From: Tanypteryx hageni
Taxonomy: Eukaryota > Arthropoda > Insecta > Odonata > Petaluridae
Assembly: GCA_028673005.1 (NCBI GenBank)
Contig: CM054114.1
Location: 10,509,108 to 10,573,107 of the forward strand
Direction: 5' to 3'
Length of the DNA stretch: 64,000 nt
Shown here: positions 47,781-57,129 of the stretch, in pieces
Numbering within the stretch: the first letter of the stretch is position 1
How the letters are laid out: every line of letters starts with the position of its first letter
The notes under the pieces: model-generated
The model's input: only the letters and a program-made list of their open reading frames with translations
Told to the model about the DNA's origin: nothing
Databases searched by the model: none
Position numbers and translations under genes: made by a program

Positions 47781-48601
47781 GAAATGGTTTGGCGGGACGA
47801 ATGAAAATTCGTGCGGGACGCGGAACGATTCATTGTTGTGCGGGACGTCTGGCATCCCTGGTCCTTAGACATATGTCCGTGCAGCATAAGGCTCGACGTT
47901 TGGAAGTCTCACGTATCCATTTGACACGTTATCGCGATCAGAGAAATGAATTTTTAGAGCGAATTGTCACCACAGGTAAAAATTTGGTGCATTATTACGA
48001 ACTGGAGAGTAAAGCTCAGAGTATGGCTTGGAAACACCCGTCATCGCCCATGGTTAAGAAATTCAAAAGTCAACCATCAGCCGGTAAGATTATGTTTACA
48101 CTTGTTTGGGATATGGAAGGTGCGATTTTGGTTCATTTCACTCCAAAGGGTAAAACCGTTAACAGTCAGAACTATTGTGATGCGTTACGAATGAAACTGA
48201 AGCCAGCGGTCAGATCCAAACGCCGTGGAAAACTTTGAAAGTATCTTGTTACTTGACAACGCCCGTCCTCATACGGTCAATCGAACGGTCGAAACAGTAA
48301 ATGAGTTGGGATTTGAATTGATTAAGCACCCGCCAAACAATCCATATCTCGCTTCCGGCGATTTCCATATGTTTGGCCCAATGAAAGAAGCGCTTAGATA
48401 AAGAAGATGTTCATCCGATGGTGCAAAATTGGGTAAAGACGCAACAAAAAAAAAATTTCTAACGGAATTAAAAAAACTTGTGGAACCATTGCATTGAAGT
48501 CGAGGGAAATTACTTTAAAGTAAACTTAGTTTCTCTTCTGTATATTTAAAATAAATGAACTTTTTTTGAAGAGTACATTTACTTTTTGACTTACCCTCGT
48601 A

Positions 48602-48860
48602 CATAACTAAATAACCAAAATAGCATATTTCAAACGGGCCGACTAAACAGAGATACCACAATATCAAGGTTAGAACCTTTCTGTAATTATGAATTTGGAA
48701 GTTAATGATTGAAAGAAATTTTGTTCGTAGGACGAGTATAGAATGGCAAAACGAAATGAACATGTTTAGAACGAATCTAAAAAGCAGGCCTACCACAATA
48801 TAAGGAAGAATAATTTTCTGATTTCAAAGCACGTACATTAGTATACAATTATACTACGGC
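48602..48860 (+). repeat. 270-285-bp tandem repeat, right part
   Basis: Continues the array interrupted by mariner: AGCATATTTCAAACGGGCC, TAAACAGAGATACCACAA and AAAGCAGGCCTACCACAA correspond to the same blocks in the units at 43160-43660. Confidence 0.7.
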
Positions 48861-48923
48861 GAATTTGACGATAAGTACTACTGTACCACGGGAAAACCGT
48901 CCCTACTTGTTTTTAATTTACTT

Positions 48924-50395
48924 TCCAGAATGGAAATAGGCTTATAGTTTCATCGTTGTGTCTGTCTGTCTGTTCGTCCCCCCTATCAACATTTGAACCA
49001 ATAGACCGATTTTCATGGGACTTGGTTGAAATCTCTTGCTACCGAAGCGGAGGTCCTGGGATGGTTTTTGTTGCGAAAAGTAAAAGTCCAGGGTTCGATT
49101 TCAGGAACTATCCTTCCCATTTGATTTACTTGGGAAATCTGAAATCCATCGTGCAGGGTAATTTTCTCATGCACATTCAAATATCTTAATATCGGAGTGG
49201 GATTTGTACTATTCTCTGAGGAAAGGAATGAAGATTCTAATTTTTATCGTAGAATTTTCCTTTTAGATCGTATTGCTTAGAATTTTGCGTAAATACCGGT
49301 ATTTTTGCAGTTTTAATCACTCACTACGAGAGTATTACCGTCGCAACGAGTATTTTTGGACTCGAATTCGGTATAGTCTAGTAGGCACGCGTTATTTTTG
49401 CCACAAAAATGCGCGTGATAAATTTAGTTTTCCGTTCGAATGTATTTGTAATATTTGATAATTTTACATCGTTTCGGTTTAGGTTTAGATGAAATTTTTC
49501 ATAATAGTTATACCTAACAAGCGAGAGACTTTTAAGACAGACACTGATCAATTTTGCGCTAATTAACATTCATTTAAATTAAAATGTTTATTTGGAAAGT
49601 AGGCATCATATGTTTCGTTTGGGTCGTCTTGTTTTAGTTATAATTAGCTTTGGTAGAATTCGATTGAAATTGATTATGTCGATAAACACCGACTTTGTAA
49701 ATCTTTTGAATTCGACGAAAATGAATTTTCGTAGATAAGGGTCGATTTTTCCCCACTACAGTTTTTAAGAAATTATACCCATGATTTTTAAATTTGGTGC
49801 ATCACACTCAAATTTAATTTGTTTCAGCACTAAGCATCCAAAATGAAAGAGAAAGTCGTTAGTTGATATATCAGACGGCCACTCAGCATTCGGAATTCAA
49901 TACACTTTATGATGTCGCTTATGTCACTGCATTAAGGACATATACTTCCTGAGCTGCTGTTGGATCCAAAGCCAAAGGTAAGGTACAAAACAATGTGAAT
50001 AATAATATGATCGGTTTATTGCCGTCTGTATTTACCCTCGACCAGATCCGATAATCCCTATGCACTTTGGACTCCATTTACCGAAAATTTGGGAATGTGT
50101 ATTGTGTCTTGTGTACAGAAATATCTGACGACTTCCTCCAAGAAACGAAAAGAAAGGTTTTTCCAAACTGAAATATGAGTACCGATGGTTAGTTGTCCTG
50201 ATGGTATTTTGAAAGGCGCATTGTCATAAAATTTATATAATCTATCCTCCGAGTGAGGCGACCTCCGTGTTTAGCTTCTTTTGCATTGCTGCCGAAGGAG
50301 CATCCTTCCGTATACGCACTTTGGTTTTTAGGCGCTCTTTAGCAGCAAAATCCACTTGGGAAGGCTCAACTTTGTGGAAATATTCCATAATTTAA
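48924..50395 (+). repeat. long dispersed repeat, copy 3
   Basis: Matches the reverse complement of 17615-19240 over nearly its whole length, except that it has a single copy of the 186-bp unit duplicated there. Left edge: CCAGAATGGAAATAGGC followed by GTCTGTCTGTCTGTTCGTCC. It includes GTCCAGGGTTCGATTTCAGG (B-box-like), ACCGGTATTTTTGCAG and the GCTGCTGTTGGATCCAAAGC region. The right edge is unclear beyond about 50345. It includes a 48-codon minus-strand ORF. Class unassigned. Confidence 0.78.
50242..50388 (-). CDS. 48-aa ORF in the long repeat, possible captured exon
   Basis: Starts MEYFHKVEPSQ and ends KKLNTEVASLGG before TAG. It is rich in Lys/Arg in the middle (KTKVRIRKDA). Its last half is preserved in frame in the inverted copy at 17640-17711. 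That is weak evidence for past coding, because the two copies may simply share recent ancestry. No known domain. It could be a captured host gene fragment, a remnant of an element protein, or chance. Confidence 0.2.
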   Translation of the reverse strand: MEYFHKVEPSQVDFAAKERLKTKVRIRKDAPSAAMQKKLNTEVASLGG

Positions 50396-50479
50396 ATAAA
50401 AATAGAAAATTATATTTTTCAACTAGCAAATGTTAGTGGAAATACAATTTTATTTTTTCATTTACTTTCCTGTACAACC

Positions 50480-51065
50480 GTATGGGCACGTCTAGTCCGT
50501 CTGTCGTGACTTTCATCTCCTAAATCGCGGGACGGATTTTAATTAAATTAAGTGTGTGATCCTAATTATAATTTATCGTCCAGTTGTGATTTTGAACCGC
50601 ATCCTTCAATTAGAAATTCCGCTTTATATAATAAGCACTTAAATAAACTTTACTACCTATAGTATCTCGGTAAATGGCATCCGTCAAGGACAATTTAATA
50701 CCATAGTTTTCTCTCTTTCTCGCCCTTATATGATCTGTAAGGTATACATTTAAAAAATGTTTCGGATAGAGTATAACATTTGTTACAAAATACTCTTCGG
50801 GATCACATAATTACAACTTATAGTTTCGGAGATAAAAATTAGAGAAAATCCCAAGCATAACATCACATATTTCGTTTACATAGGTTGATATGACGATTAT
50901 GCATGCGAAAAACATACTTTTCTCTCCCAAGCTCTTATATGATTTGTTAGGTGTAGCTTAAAATAATTATTCGGTTAGAGGACAAAATGTACCAAAAAGT
51001 CCGCGGGGCCACACACTTACAATTTATAGCTTTGAAGATGAAAATTCAAGAACCGCCTAATCATT
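50480..51065 (+). repeat. degenerate 208-bp tandem repeat
   Basis: CTTATATGAT, followed by (T/C)TGT(A/T)AGGT, recurs at 50725 and 50933. TTCTCTC precedes each, and CACATAATTACAACTTATAG and CACACTTACAATTTATAG follow each. The array is preceded by a GTCCGTCTGTCGTGAC string and GGGACGGATTTTAATTAAAT, resembling the start of the 43.1-kb array. Confidence 0.55.
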
Positions 51066-51529
51066 TGATACCGTTTTGTACCTATTTCTAATTAAAAAGC
51101 CTTTGAAATCTGTGTACTCAATTTATTGAGTATAATATTTCCATCTAGTTTTCTATATTCATAGCCGTTTGCTACTCAACAAGGTAAGATTTTTATCGTT
51201 AAAATATTCATTTATACGTATTATTGAGCATTACATTCATGTCACATTAATTTTTTAAATGTATAATTAATATTTCGTGAGCGATGGGCGCGAATTAAGG
51301 AGTCAAGTACTCAATATGATTTATTCCAAAAAATTATCTTTTCGTGGCCGAAGTCAACAACTATACATTAAACAAAATTTAGATAAAAACAAGCAAACCA
51401 GCATATAAGTCTTATATTTATACTTACACCTTTTATAAAATTTGATTAGAATGAATTCTATTTAAAACTTTTCTAAGTAAAAAGATTAATATATCGGATC
51501 ATACTTCGATATTTGTCGTCAATTTTTAG

Positions 51530-51665
51530 GAAAAACAAACGTCGATATTTATATAAACTACCAAGCCTAGTAAGATGTACTAAATTTTTTTGGAAAAACA
51601 AACGTTAATTATAGTCATCGATTTTCAAGAAAAATAAACTTCGAAAACTATCAAGCCTAGTTATA
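51530..51665. repeat. short imperfect tandem repeat
   Basis: GGAAAAACAAACGT-like strings occur at about 51530, 51591 and (altered) 51628, and AACTACCAAGCCTAGT / AACTATCAAGCCTAGT at about 51558 and 51646. Confidence 0.6.
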
Positions 51666-51669
51666 ATAT

Positions 51670-52445
51670 ATGGATGGGTTTTAAAATGCATCTAAATAGT
51701 TCAGTATAATTTTTTTTTAGTATGAATCTCCATTTTCCGACGGTACAATAGTTTTAGCTCATCCTCGAAAGTGATGGCCACCTTTCCCGCCAAATCTTTG
51801 CTTTTCGCCCTTCATTCGTCTTTACGCTAAAATCCCATTTCCATGCGATATCTCATTTAAGATAATGATCAATACATTTTTATCCTAGGCTACTTTTGCT
51901 GCAACAATTGTCTATTTTTTTAACTCACAAGGTAAAGAAGCAAACACCTGCATATGGCAGAATTATTTCCTTGAATAATTGGAGAATCTAATCTACAATA
52001 GCCAGCGCGTAGAACTTAAATCGGAAGTGTATTGAGTTCTACATTTCAATTCGAGAAAAGAGCCCTTTTGATATCTTGGCTTCTGAAGACTCATAGTACG
52101 TAGTGTGCTGTACCGCTGCACTTATATCTCTCTGCTCCCCTATAATAGAGTTTGGATGGCGATTTAGCCCTCGATAGGGTTGGAATTCGGACGTAAAGGG
52201 TGGGGGAGAGGGAAAGACCTTGCTGCGACCGGACCAAGGGGCGAAAAAAAACTCGAATAGACTGACTAGGGGAGAACCTATTTGTGGTCGCAACCCTTCT
52301 GGAATGCAGCTACACAGAAAGTGTGTTCGAAGCCAAGTGCAGCCGTGTTGGAATCCTAACCGATTAAGACTACTAGACTCAAGCTTACTAGAACTATTTA
52401 TTTTCTGAAAAATTTTTATTAATTAATATCAGAATCTCTGTAACA
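51670..52445. other. non-coding sequence upstream of LINE
   Basis: No endonuclease N-terminal motifs could be found in any frame, so this is more likely flanking DNA than the missing 5' end of the LINE. 52190-52260 is G- and A-rich. Confidence 0.4.
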
Positions 52446-52451
52446 CAATTT

Positions 52452-55010
52452 TTGATCTCTTACACGCAGTCAATAAGTGAAAAGTACGATAGTTGTCAGA
52501 TCCCTATTATCGATGAAACGACCGAGAGCGTGTGGTGCCGCCTAGGTAAGGATAATTCGAAAAAGATATATTTATGCTCATTTTACAGACCACCTAATGC
52601 CAAAGTTGATTATATTTTAAGTTTAGAGAGGCAATTAGCCGAGCTTAGATCTATTATGAACGACGGTTACGTGATAATTGGAGGCGATTTTAACTTACCG
52701 TCAATCGATTGGGAAAACCTATGTTTCGTTACGGGAGGTAAAGAACGCGAATCGTGTGAAGCCTTAATTGACACGTTTCATGAATATTCCTTAATCCAGA
52801 TGGTACAAAAAGCCACTCGTTCGGGCAATGTTCTCGACTTGCTTGCTTCTAACATCCCGCATAGGATAACTAAGGTATCCACAGAGGAGGGACTTAGCGA
52901 CCATCGAGCTGTGTATGCGGAGTGCGAATTAAAGCTCAAAAGACATCCTAAGCCTCTTCGGAATGTATACGCTTTCGCCAAGGCCGACTTTAAAAGTTTC
53001 AGCTTACATCTCAAAAGTACCTTTGTCAGTTATCGTGAAAAGACAGAACGATTAGGTATGGAGCCATCATGGTTATTATTTAAGAATATACTAGGAAGAG
53101 GTATCAATAGATTTATCCCCAGTAAGTTAAAATCTGATAAGAAAGAACCTCGTTGGTTTAATAAGGAAGTCAGGATTGCCTTAAGACGACAGAGGCGTAG
53201 CCACGCAAAATTGAAAAACATACCTACCACCGCTTCCGATGAGTATCGCACAGCTATAGTCCATGAGTATAACAGTGCCCGCGTACTAGCGAGAAAAACC
53301 ATGCGTAACGCATTTAACACCTTCCGGAATGAGGTATTAAATACAAAATTGAAGGAGGATCCAAAAGCGTTCTGGTCCTATGTAAGAGAAGTCAAGGGAG
53401 TGGGTCCTTCAATACCCTCCCTGCGATGTGATTCCGGAGACATCCTTCACGATGGGGAGGATAAAGCTAATCTACTAAACGTTTACTTCGCGAAGGCGTT
53501 CACGGCAGGTGGAAATATACTTAAAGATAATCTTATTCCCGATGGATGTACTCGGATGGATAATATTAAAATCTCTGAGGCAGGAATAGCGAAGCAACTG
53601 AGTGCGATAAAGCCCAACAAAAATCCTGGACCAGAAGGAATTCCCGCGCGTGTATTAAAAGAACTAGCAGAAGATATAGCTCCCTTCCTTCGGATAGTTT
53701 TCGAGAAATCTCTTACCCTCTGTGAGGTTCCTGATGATTGGAAACTAGCACACGTCACACCCATTCATAAGGGAGGTGACAAAGAAAACCCCGAAAATTA
53801 TAGGCCGATTTCTCTAACATCATTATCATGTAAGATTTTGGAGCACATTATTGTTAGCAACACAATGCGTTATCTTGAGAGTAGATCGCTCTTAGTCAGC
53901 TGTCAACATGGCTTCAGAAAAGGTAGATCCTGTGACACCCAACTCGGTCTGTTTGTGAATGATGTTTTATCATGCGGCGAAAATAATAAGCAGGTCGATG
54001 CAGTGTTCCTTGATTTTAGAAAAGCTTTTGACAAGGTTCCCCACCGTAAGTTGTTATTAAAATTGGGAAATCTTGGCGTTAATGTTAAAGTCATTAACTG
54101 GGTTCGCGCTTTCCTTTGGAATAGAAAACAAAAAGTAGTCATCGATGGTAAGTCCTCGAGTGTGGCAGATGTAGTCTCTGGAGTGCCGCAGGGTAGTGTG
54201 ATCGGACCTATGCTTTTCTTGCTTTATATAAACGACATCAGCTCAGTTGTAAAAAGTAATATCAGGCTTTTTGCGGATGACACCGTAGTCTATAGAGAAA
54301 TTAGTGGTCCTAGCGACCATCGTCAGCTTCAGGATGATCTGGATGCGTTATCTGTTTGGTGCAAGGAATGGCAGCTAGAAATCAATCAGAAAAAGAGTAA
54401 CGTTCTAAACTTTTGGAAATCTAGAAGCCCATCGTCCGTGTTTACCTACTCGATAGATGGTGAGATCATTCCTGTTTCGGAATCCGTGAAATACCTCGGG
54501 GTAACCTTGAATCGTGACCTGTCTTGGGACACCCACATAAGACGAGTGATAGGTGCGGCAAATAAGAAGTTGGCTTTTGTGCGTAGGATAGTCAGGAAAA
54601 GCACGGAAAAGGTGAGAGAATCCTGTTATTTATCGTTGGTTAGACCTCAAATGGAATACGCAGCAGCGGTTTGGGATCCATATCAGAGGGGACTCATAAA
54701 GGATTTAGAAAAAATACAGCGGCGAGCAGCTAGATTCGTGAAAAAGAATTACGATAAAAAACAGAGCGTTTCGTTACTCATTGATGAGTTGAGTTGGCCA
54801 TCGTTGAAAGATCGTAGATTACAGGCGAGACTTAAACTTCTAGATAAATATAGGTCGGAGATATTCGTAAATGAAATGAAGGATATTATTCGACAACCAA
54901 CGTATATCGGACGGAGGGATAATGACGACAAGATTCGCGAAATAGATAGTAGGACGGAGAGGTATAAGGAGTCCTTTTTCCCTAGGACAATACGTGACCA
55001 CAATAGATAA
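52452..55010 (+). CDS. non-LTR retrotransposon ORF2 (endonuclease-reverse transcriptase), 5'-truncated
   Basis: An 852-codon uninterrupted frame; the first codon is TTG, so the true start is missing. It begins inside the APE-type endonuclease: SFYRPPN (about residue 43), GGDFN (77-81) and SDHRA (149-153) are the C-terminal catalytic and structural motifs, while the N-terminal ESW part is absent. Reverse transcriptase follows: PIHKGGD (437), NYRPISLTS (449), HGFRKGRSC (486), the FLDFRKAFD block (519-527), SGVPQGSVIGPMLF (576) and the catalytic FADD (607-610), then VKYLGVTL (679) and a PQMEYAAAVW block (732) ending SFFPRTIRD. It copies the element's RNA into target DNA. The motif set fits the CR1/Jockey group. 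It ends in a stop a little short of the usual C-terminus. Confidence 0.93.
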   Translation: MISYTQSISEKYDSCQIPIIDETTESVWCRLGKDNSKKIYLCSFYRPPNAKVDYILSLERQLAELRSIMNDGYVIIGGDFNLPSIDWENLCFVTGGKERESCEALIDTFHEYSLIQMVQKATRSGNVLDLLASNIPHRITKVSTEEGLSDHRAVYAECELKLKRHPKPLRNVYAFAKADFKSFSLHLKSTFVSYREKTERLGMEPSWLLFKNILGRGINRFIPSKLKSDKKEPRWFNKEVRIALRRQRRSHAKLKNIPTTASDEYRTAIVHEYNSARVLARKTMRNAFNTFRNEVLNTKLKEDPKAFWSYVREVKGVGPSIPSLRCDSGDILHDGEDKANLLNVYFAKAFTAGGNILKDNLIPDGCTRMDNIKISEAGIAKQLSAIKPNKNPGPEGIPARVLKELAEDIAPFLRIVFEKSLTLCEVPDDWKLAHVTPIHKGGDKENPENYRPISLTSLSCKILEHIIVSNTMRYLESRSLLVSCQHGFRKGRSCDTQLGLFVNDVLSCGENNKQVDAVFLDFRKAFDKVPHRKLLLKLGNLGVNVKVINWVRAFLWNRKQKVVIDGKSSSVADVVSGVPQGSVIGPMLFLLYINDISSVVKSNIRLFADDTVVYREISGPSDHRQLQDDLDALSVWCKEWQLEINQKKSNVLNFWKSRSPSSVFTYSIDGEIIPVSESVKYLGVTLNRDLSWDTHIRRVIGAANKKLAFVRRIVRKSTEKVRESCYLSLVRPQMEYAAAVWDPYQRGLIKDLEKIQRRAARFVKKNYDKKQSVSLLIDELSWPSLKDRRLQARLKLLDKYRSEIFVNEMKDIIRQPTYIGRRDNDDKIREIDSRTERYKESFFPRTIRDHNR

Positions 55011-55088
55011 CAGTGAATAATAATTAGTTAGGAACTTGGTGCGCGGCACCCCCTGCCATCCACCGTCAAGGTGACTTGCAGGGTAATA

Positions 55089-55116
55089 TGTAGATGTAGA
55101 TGTAGATGTAGATGTA
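55089..55116 (+). repeat. (TGTAGA)n LINE tail
   Basis: Four to five copies of TGTAGA at the 3' end. Short tandem tails of this kind are known from CR1/Jockey-type LINEs and mark the 3' end of the insertion. Confidence 0.9.
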
Positions 55117-55119
55117 TGT

Positions 55120-55465
55120 CGGCAGTGACTAAAAGTTATACACCAAAGTTAAATTAGGAACCGCATCTACAGTATTTGTATCTAAAGTATTTTTCTTGTG
55201 GAAAATTCAAATTTTAAATTAATATTATGCTTTTGGTGACCTTGGCTCCGAAAAGATAGCTTTTGAAATTACATCTGTCTGAAGTTTGTCGTCTATATGT
55301 GGCTGCGAGCGTTAAACGATTCATCAACATCTGATAAAATCTTTTATTAATATAGGGCTTTACTAAATGTCGATTCACTGAAAAATACCTGGAAGGATGT
55401 TAAGTATAATTCAAAAATTTATAAAGCTTTTTAGAAACAACACTAACTGAGCCATTTGTCTCAGA
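55120..55465. other. non-coding DNA
   Basis: Nothing recognised. Confidence 0.35.
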
Positions 55466-55494
55466 AATAGATACGTAGTTCGGGCATGCAAACT

Positions 55495-55853
55495 TTTCAC
55501 GTGGTGGACCTCATTCTTAAGTTAGATATGTTTGTTTTGAGGGCCACAGGCGGCCCTCGAGAGCATTTTATGCGGCCCGCAAAGCTGTGATAAAAAGAGA
55601 TTGAACACAAATTGATATCATTCACATTCAAATTACGACAGTAAAACACTTGATGTTGAAGTGTTAACCCTAACATTAACGCCGAAAACTAATTTAGACT
55701 TGATTTTTGTTGATATGATACTTCAAAATCTCTAGTTAACTTCCGATTTAAATCTAATATGGCCTGCCGAACTATTTACAATTTGAAATGTGGCTCGCCG
55801 AGGAATTTTTAACTATCAATACGGCCCTCCGCATAGAATAGGTTGCCCACCAC
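55495..55853. mobile_element. hAT MITE, CAGTGGT family, left end damaged
   Basis: The right end, reversed, is CAGTGGTGGGCAACC. The interior GGCGGCCCTCGAGAGCATTTTATGCGGCCCGCAAAGCTGTGA parts and the TGATATGATACTTCAAAATC block match the 24014-24341 copy. The left end expected near 55495 is replaced by GCAAACTTTTCACGTGGTGG, and no target duplication partner for CTTTAAGC (55854-55861) was found. Confidence 0.7.
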
Positions 55854-55861
55854 TGCTTTAA

Positions 55862-57000
55862 GCTATCACCAGGAGATGTACACTTTTATGACCGTGTGGT
55901 TGCTGTTTTCTATTAGATGCTGTCGAATGACAGAATGGGTGAATAATGGAACCCTTTCTGGGATCTCTATATGAAACGGTAATTTATTAACTCAGTAATC
56001 AGAATCATAATTCTAATTATGCTATCGATAGATCTCACATATTCCGTTGCTCCGGTTTATCCTTTCTCGATTCTTATAAGAGGAACAATGTTAAACTGAA
56101 ATCTTGCTTATAACGATTTATATGAAGAAACAATGGCAAATCAAAGATAGCGAAGCAACTGCCCTTCTCAAAGGAAATAATAAAATAGCCTCCGCGGTTG
56201 AACTGAGGAAAGGTCATGGGTTACTTTTTAGTTAGGTCGGGAAACTAATTAGTTTTCGAGAATAAAAATGCGAAAATGATTCATCGATATCACCAATAAA
56301 TTGAATATCACCAATGTTGAATTAAATTCATTTTGCTGAGTTCATCTGCAGATACTAAGTATCTTGCTGAACTCCATGATTCGATTTTTTGAGTGAATTA
56401 ATATATTAAAGCTTTTATGACAGTGCTAAAGATTTCGCAACTTTTTTGTTGGTAATAAAATTATCTGATTATCAGCACTTTTCCCGCGATTCGAGTTTTC
56501 ATTTAATTGAGCGATATTTAAATTCATAAAATTTACTAAATACTTTTATTTCATATATAGTGTCGAAATTTTTGTAGAGAAATATTTTTCGCTTAAAAAC
56601 ATTATTCCTGCATCATCAAGTACGGACAAAGCTCCTCGTTCTTCAGAAGCAACCATCATATTTGTTTAGGAAATACATATATCGAGTTCAAATATTTCAT
56701 ACATGGTATACGTAGCTAAAAGTTTTAAGTAACCATTTTACATTTGGAAGAATGGGTATGATGGCATTGCATAACAGAATTTTTTTAATTTCACCAACAT
56801 AACTATTACTTCAACTCTAGATAAACATCCGAGTGTTTTCTCGTATCAAAAGTTATTTTATATCTAATTTGGAATTGCTATATAATTTGATGGCCTGATG
56901 CAAATAAATTAATTTGAATGCATTGATATTATTATTTTCGATCTTCCTAAATATATATGTTCTTTTGCCTTGACTCCGCGATTCGTGATTTTTGCTTATA
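55862..57000. other. AT-rich non-coding DNA
   Basis: Nothing recognised. Confidence 0.35.
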
Positions 57001-57004
57001 CGAG

Positions 57005-57126
57005 TACTGTGGCTATCTTCGTGGAGGGAGATACGTAGTCATGAACGTCGATCCAATTGCCTGGAGTGAGTCCCTTGTTGAGGGTGCTTTAATCGCCAAT
57101 TTTCTCAGAACGTGCCTCGAGCTGAG
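57005..57126 (+). CDS. possible host exon
   Basis: 122 nt open in one frame, reading YCGYLRGGRYVVMNVDP and then WSESLVEGALIANFLRTCL. The end CTGAG|GTGAGA is a good splice donor. A CGAG acceptor with a weak pyrimidine run precedes it. The composition is more codon-like than its AT-rich flanks, and the peptide looks protein-like, but I do not recognise it. An overlapping 97-codon minus-strand frame is an alternative. No neighbouring exon was identified. Confidence 0.25.
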
Positions 57127-57129
57127 GTG

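Larger units (their letters stand above)
44254..47860 (-). mobile_element. hAT transposon nested in the mariner
   Basis: Ends are TAGGGATGCCAGA on the left and, reversed, CAGGGATGCCAGA on the right. Both continue to a subterminal GCGGGAC motif that recurs several times at each end (for example 44281, 44328; 47791, 47813, 47840). Flanking 8-mers GTCCCTAC (44246-44253) and GTCCTTAG (47861-47868) agree at 6 of 8. The element is 3,607 bp, in the size range of autonomous hATs, with a decayed transposase on the minus strand. Confidence 0.9.
43878..48497 (+). pseudogene. mariner DD34D transposase, split and inactivated
   Basis: N-terminal part (43878-44253): paired-type helix-turn-helix with VIRLVFAEGVKPVEI, LSRSKIYEWI and a SGRPST linker, then LNISHGSAYSILHD and ARWVP. 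A likely ATG at 43878 is one frame away from the rest. The gene is cut by a hAT in the ARWVP codons and resumes at 47861 with RLEVSRI. The second and third catalytic aspartates are present (LLLDNARPH, GAC 48255-48257; GDFHMF, GAT 48360-48362), and 34 residues apart. The first is GGT (Gly) at 47975-47977 in TTGKN, where the family has D-E. Further stops and frameshifts (about 44092, 48238, 48401) confirm a pseudogene. Confidence 0.9.
43717..48599 (+). mobile_element. mariner transposon interrupted by a hAT
   Basis: Ends are GGAGTGTAAGTCAAAAAATA at 43717 and, reversed from 48599, CGAGGGTAAGTCAAAAAGTA. They are flanked by TA dinucleotides at 43715-43716 and 48600-48601, the mariner target duplication. 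Removing the hAT insertion (44254-47860) and one target copy leaves about 1.27 kb, the normal mariner length. It encodes a broken DD34D transposase on the plus strand. Confidence 0.92.
52440..55116 (+). mobile_element. CR1/Jockey-group LINE, 5'-truncated
   Basis: The element comprises the frame at 52452-55010, a short 3' UTR with GGTGCGCGGCACCCCCTGCC, and a tail of TGTAGA repeats at 55089-55116. The left boundary is approximate: it is where endonuclease similarity stops. No target duplication was found by eye. An intact RT core suggests a fairly recent insertion. Confidence 0.85.
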
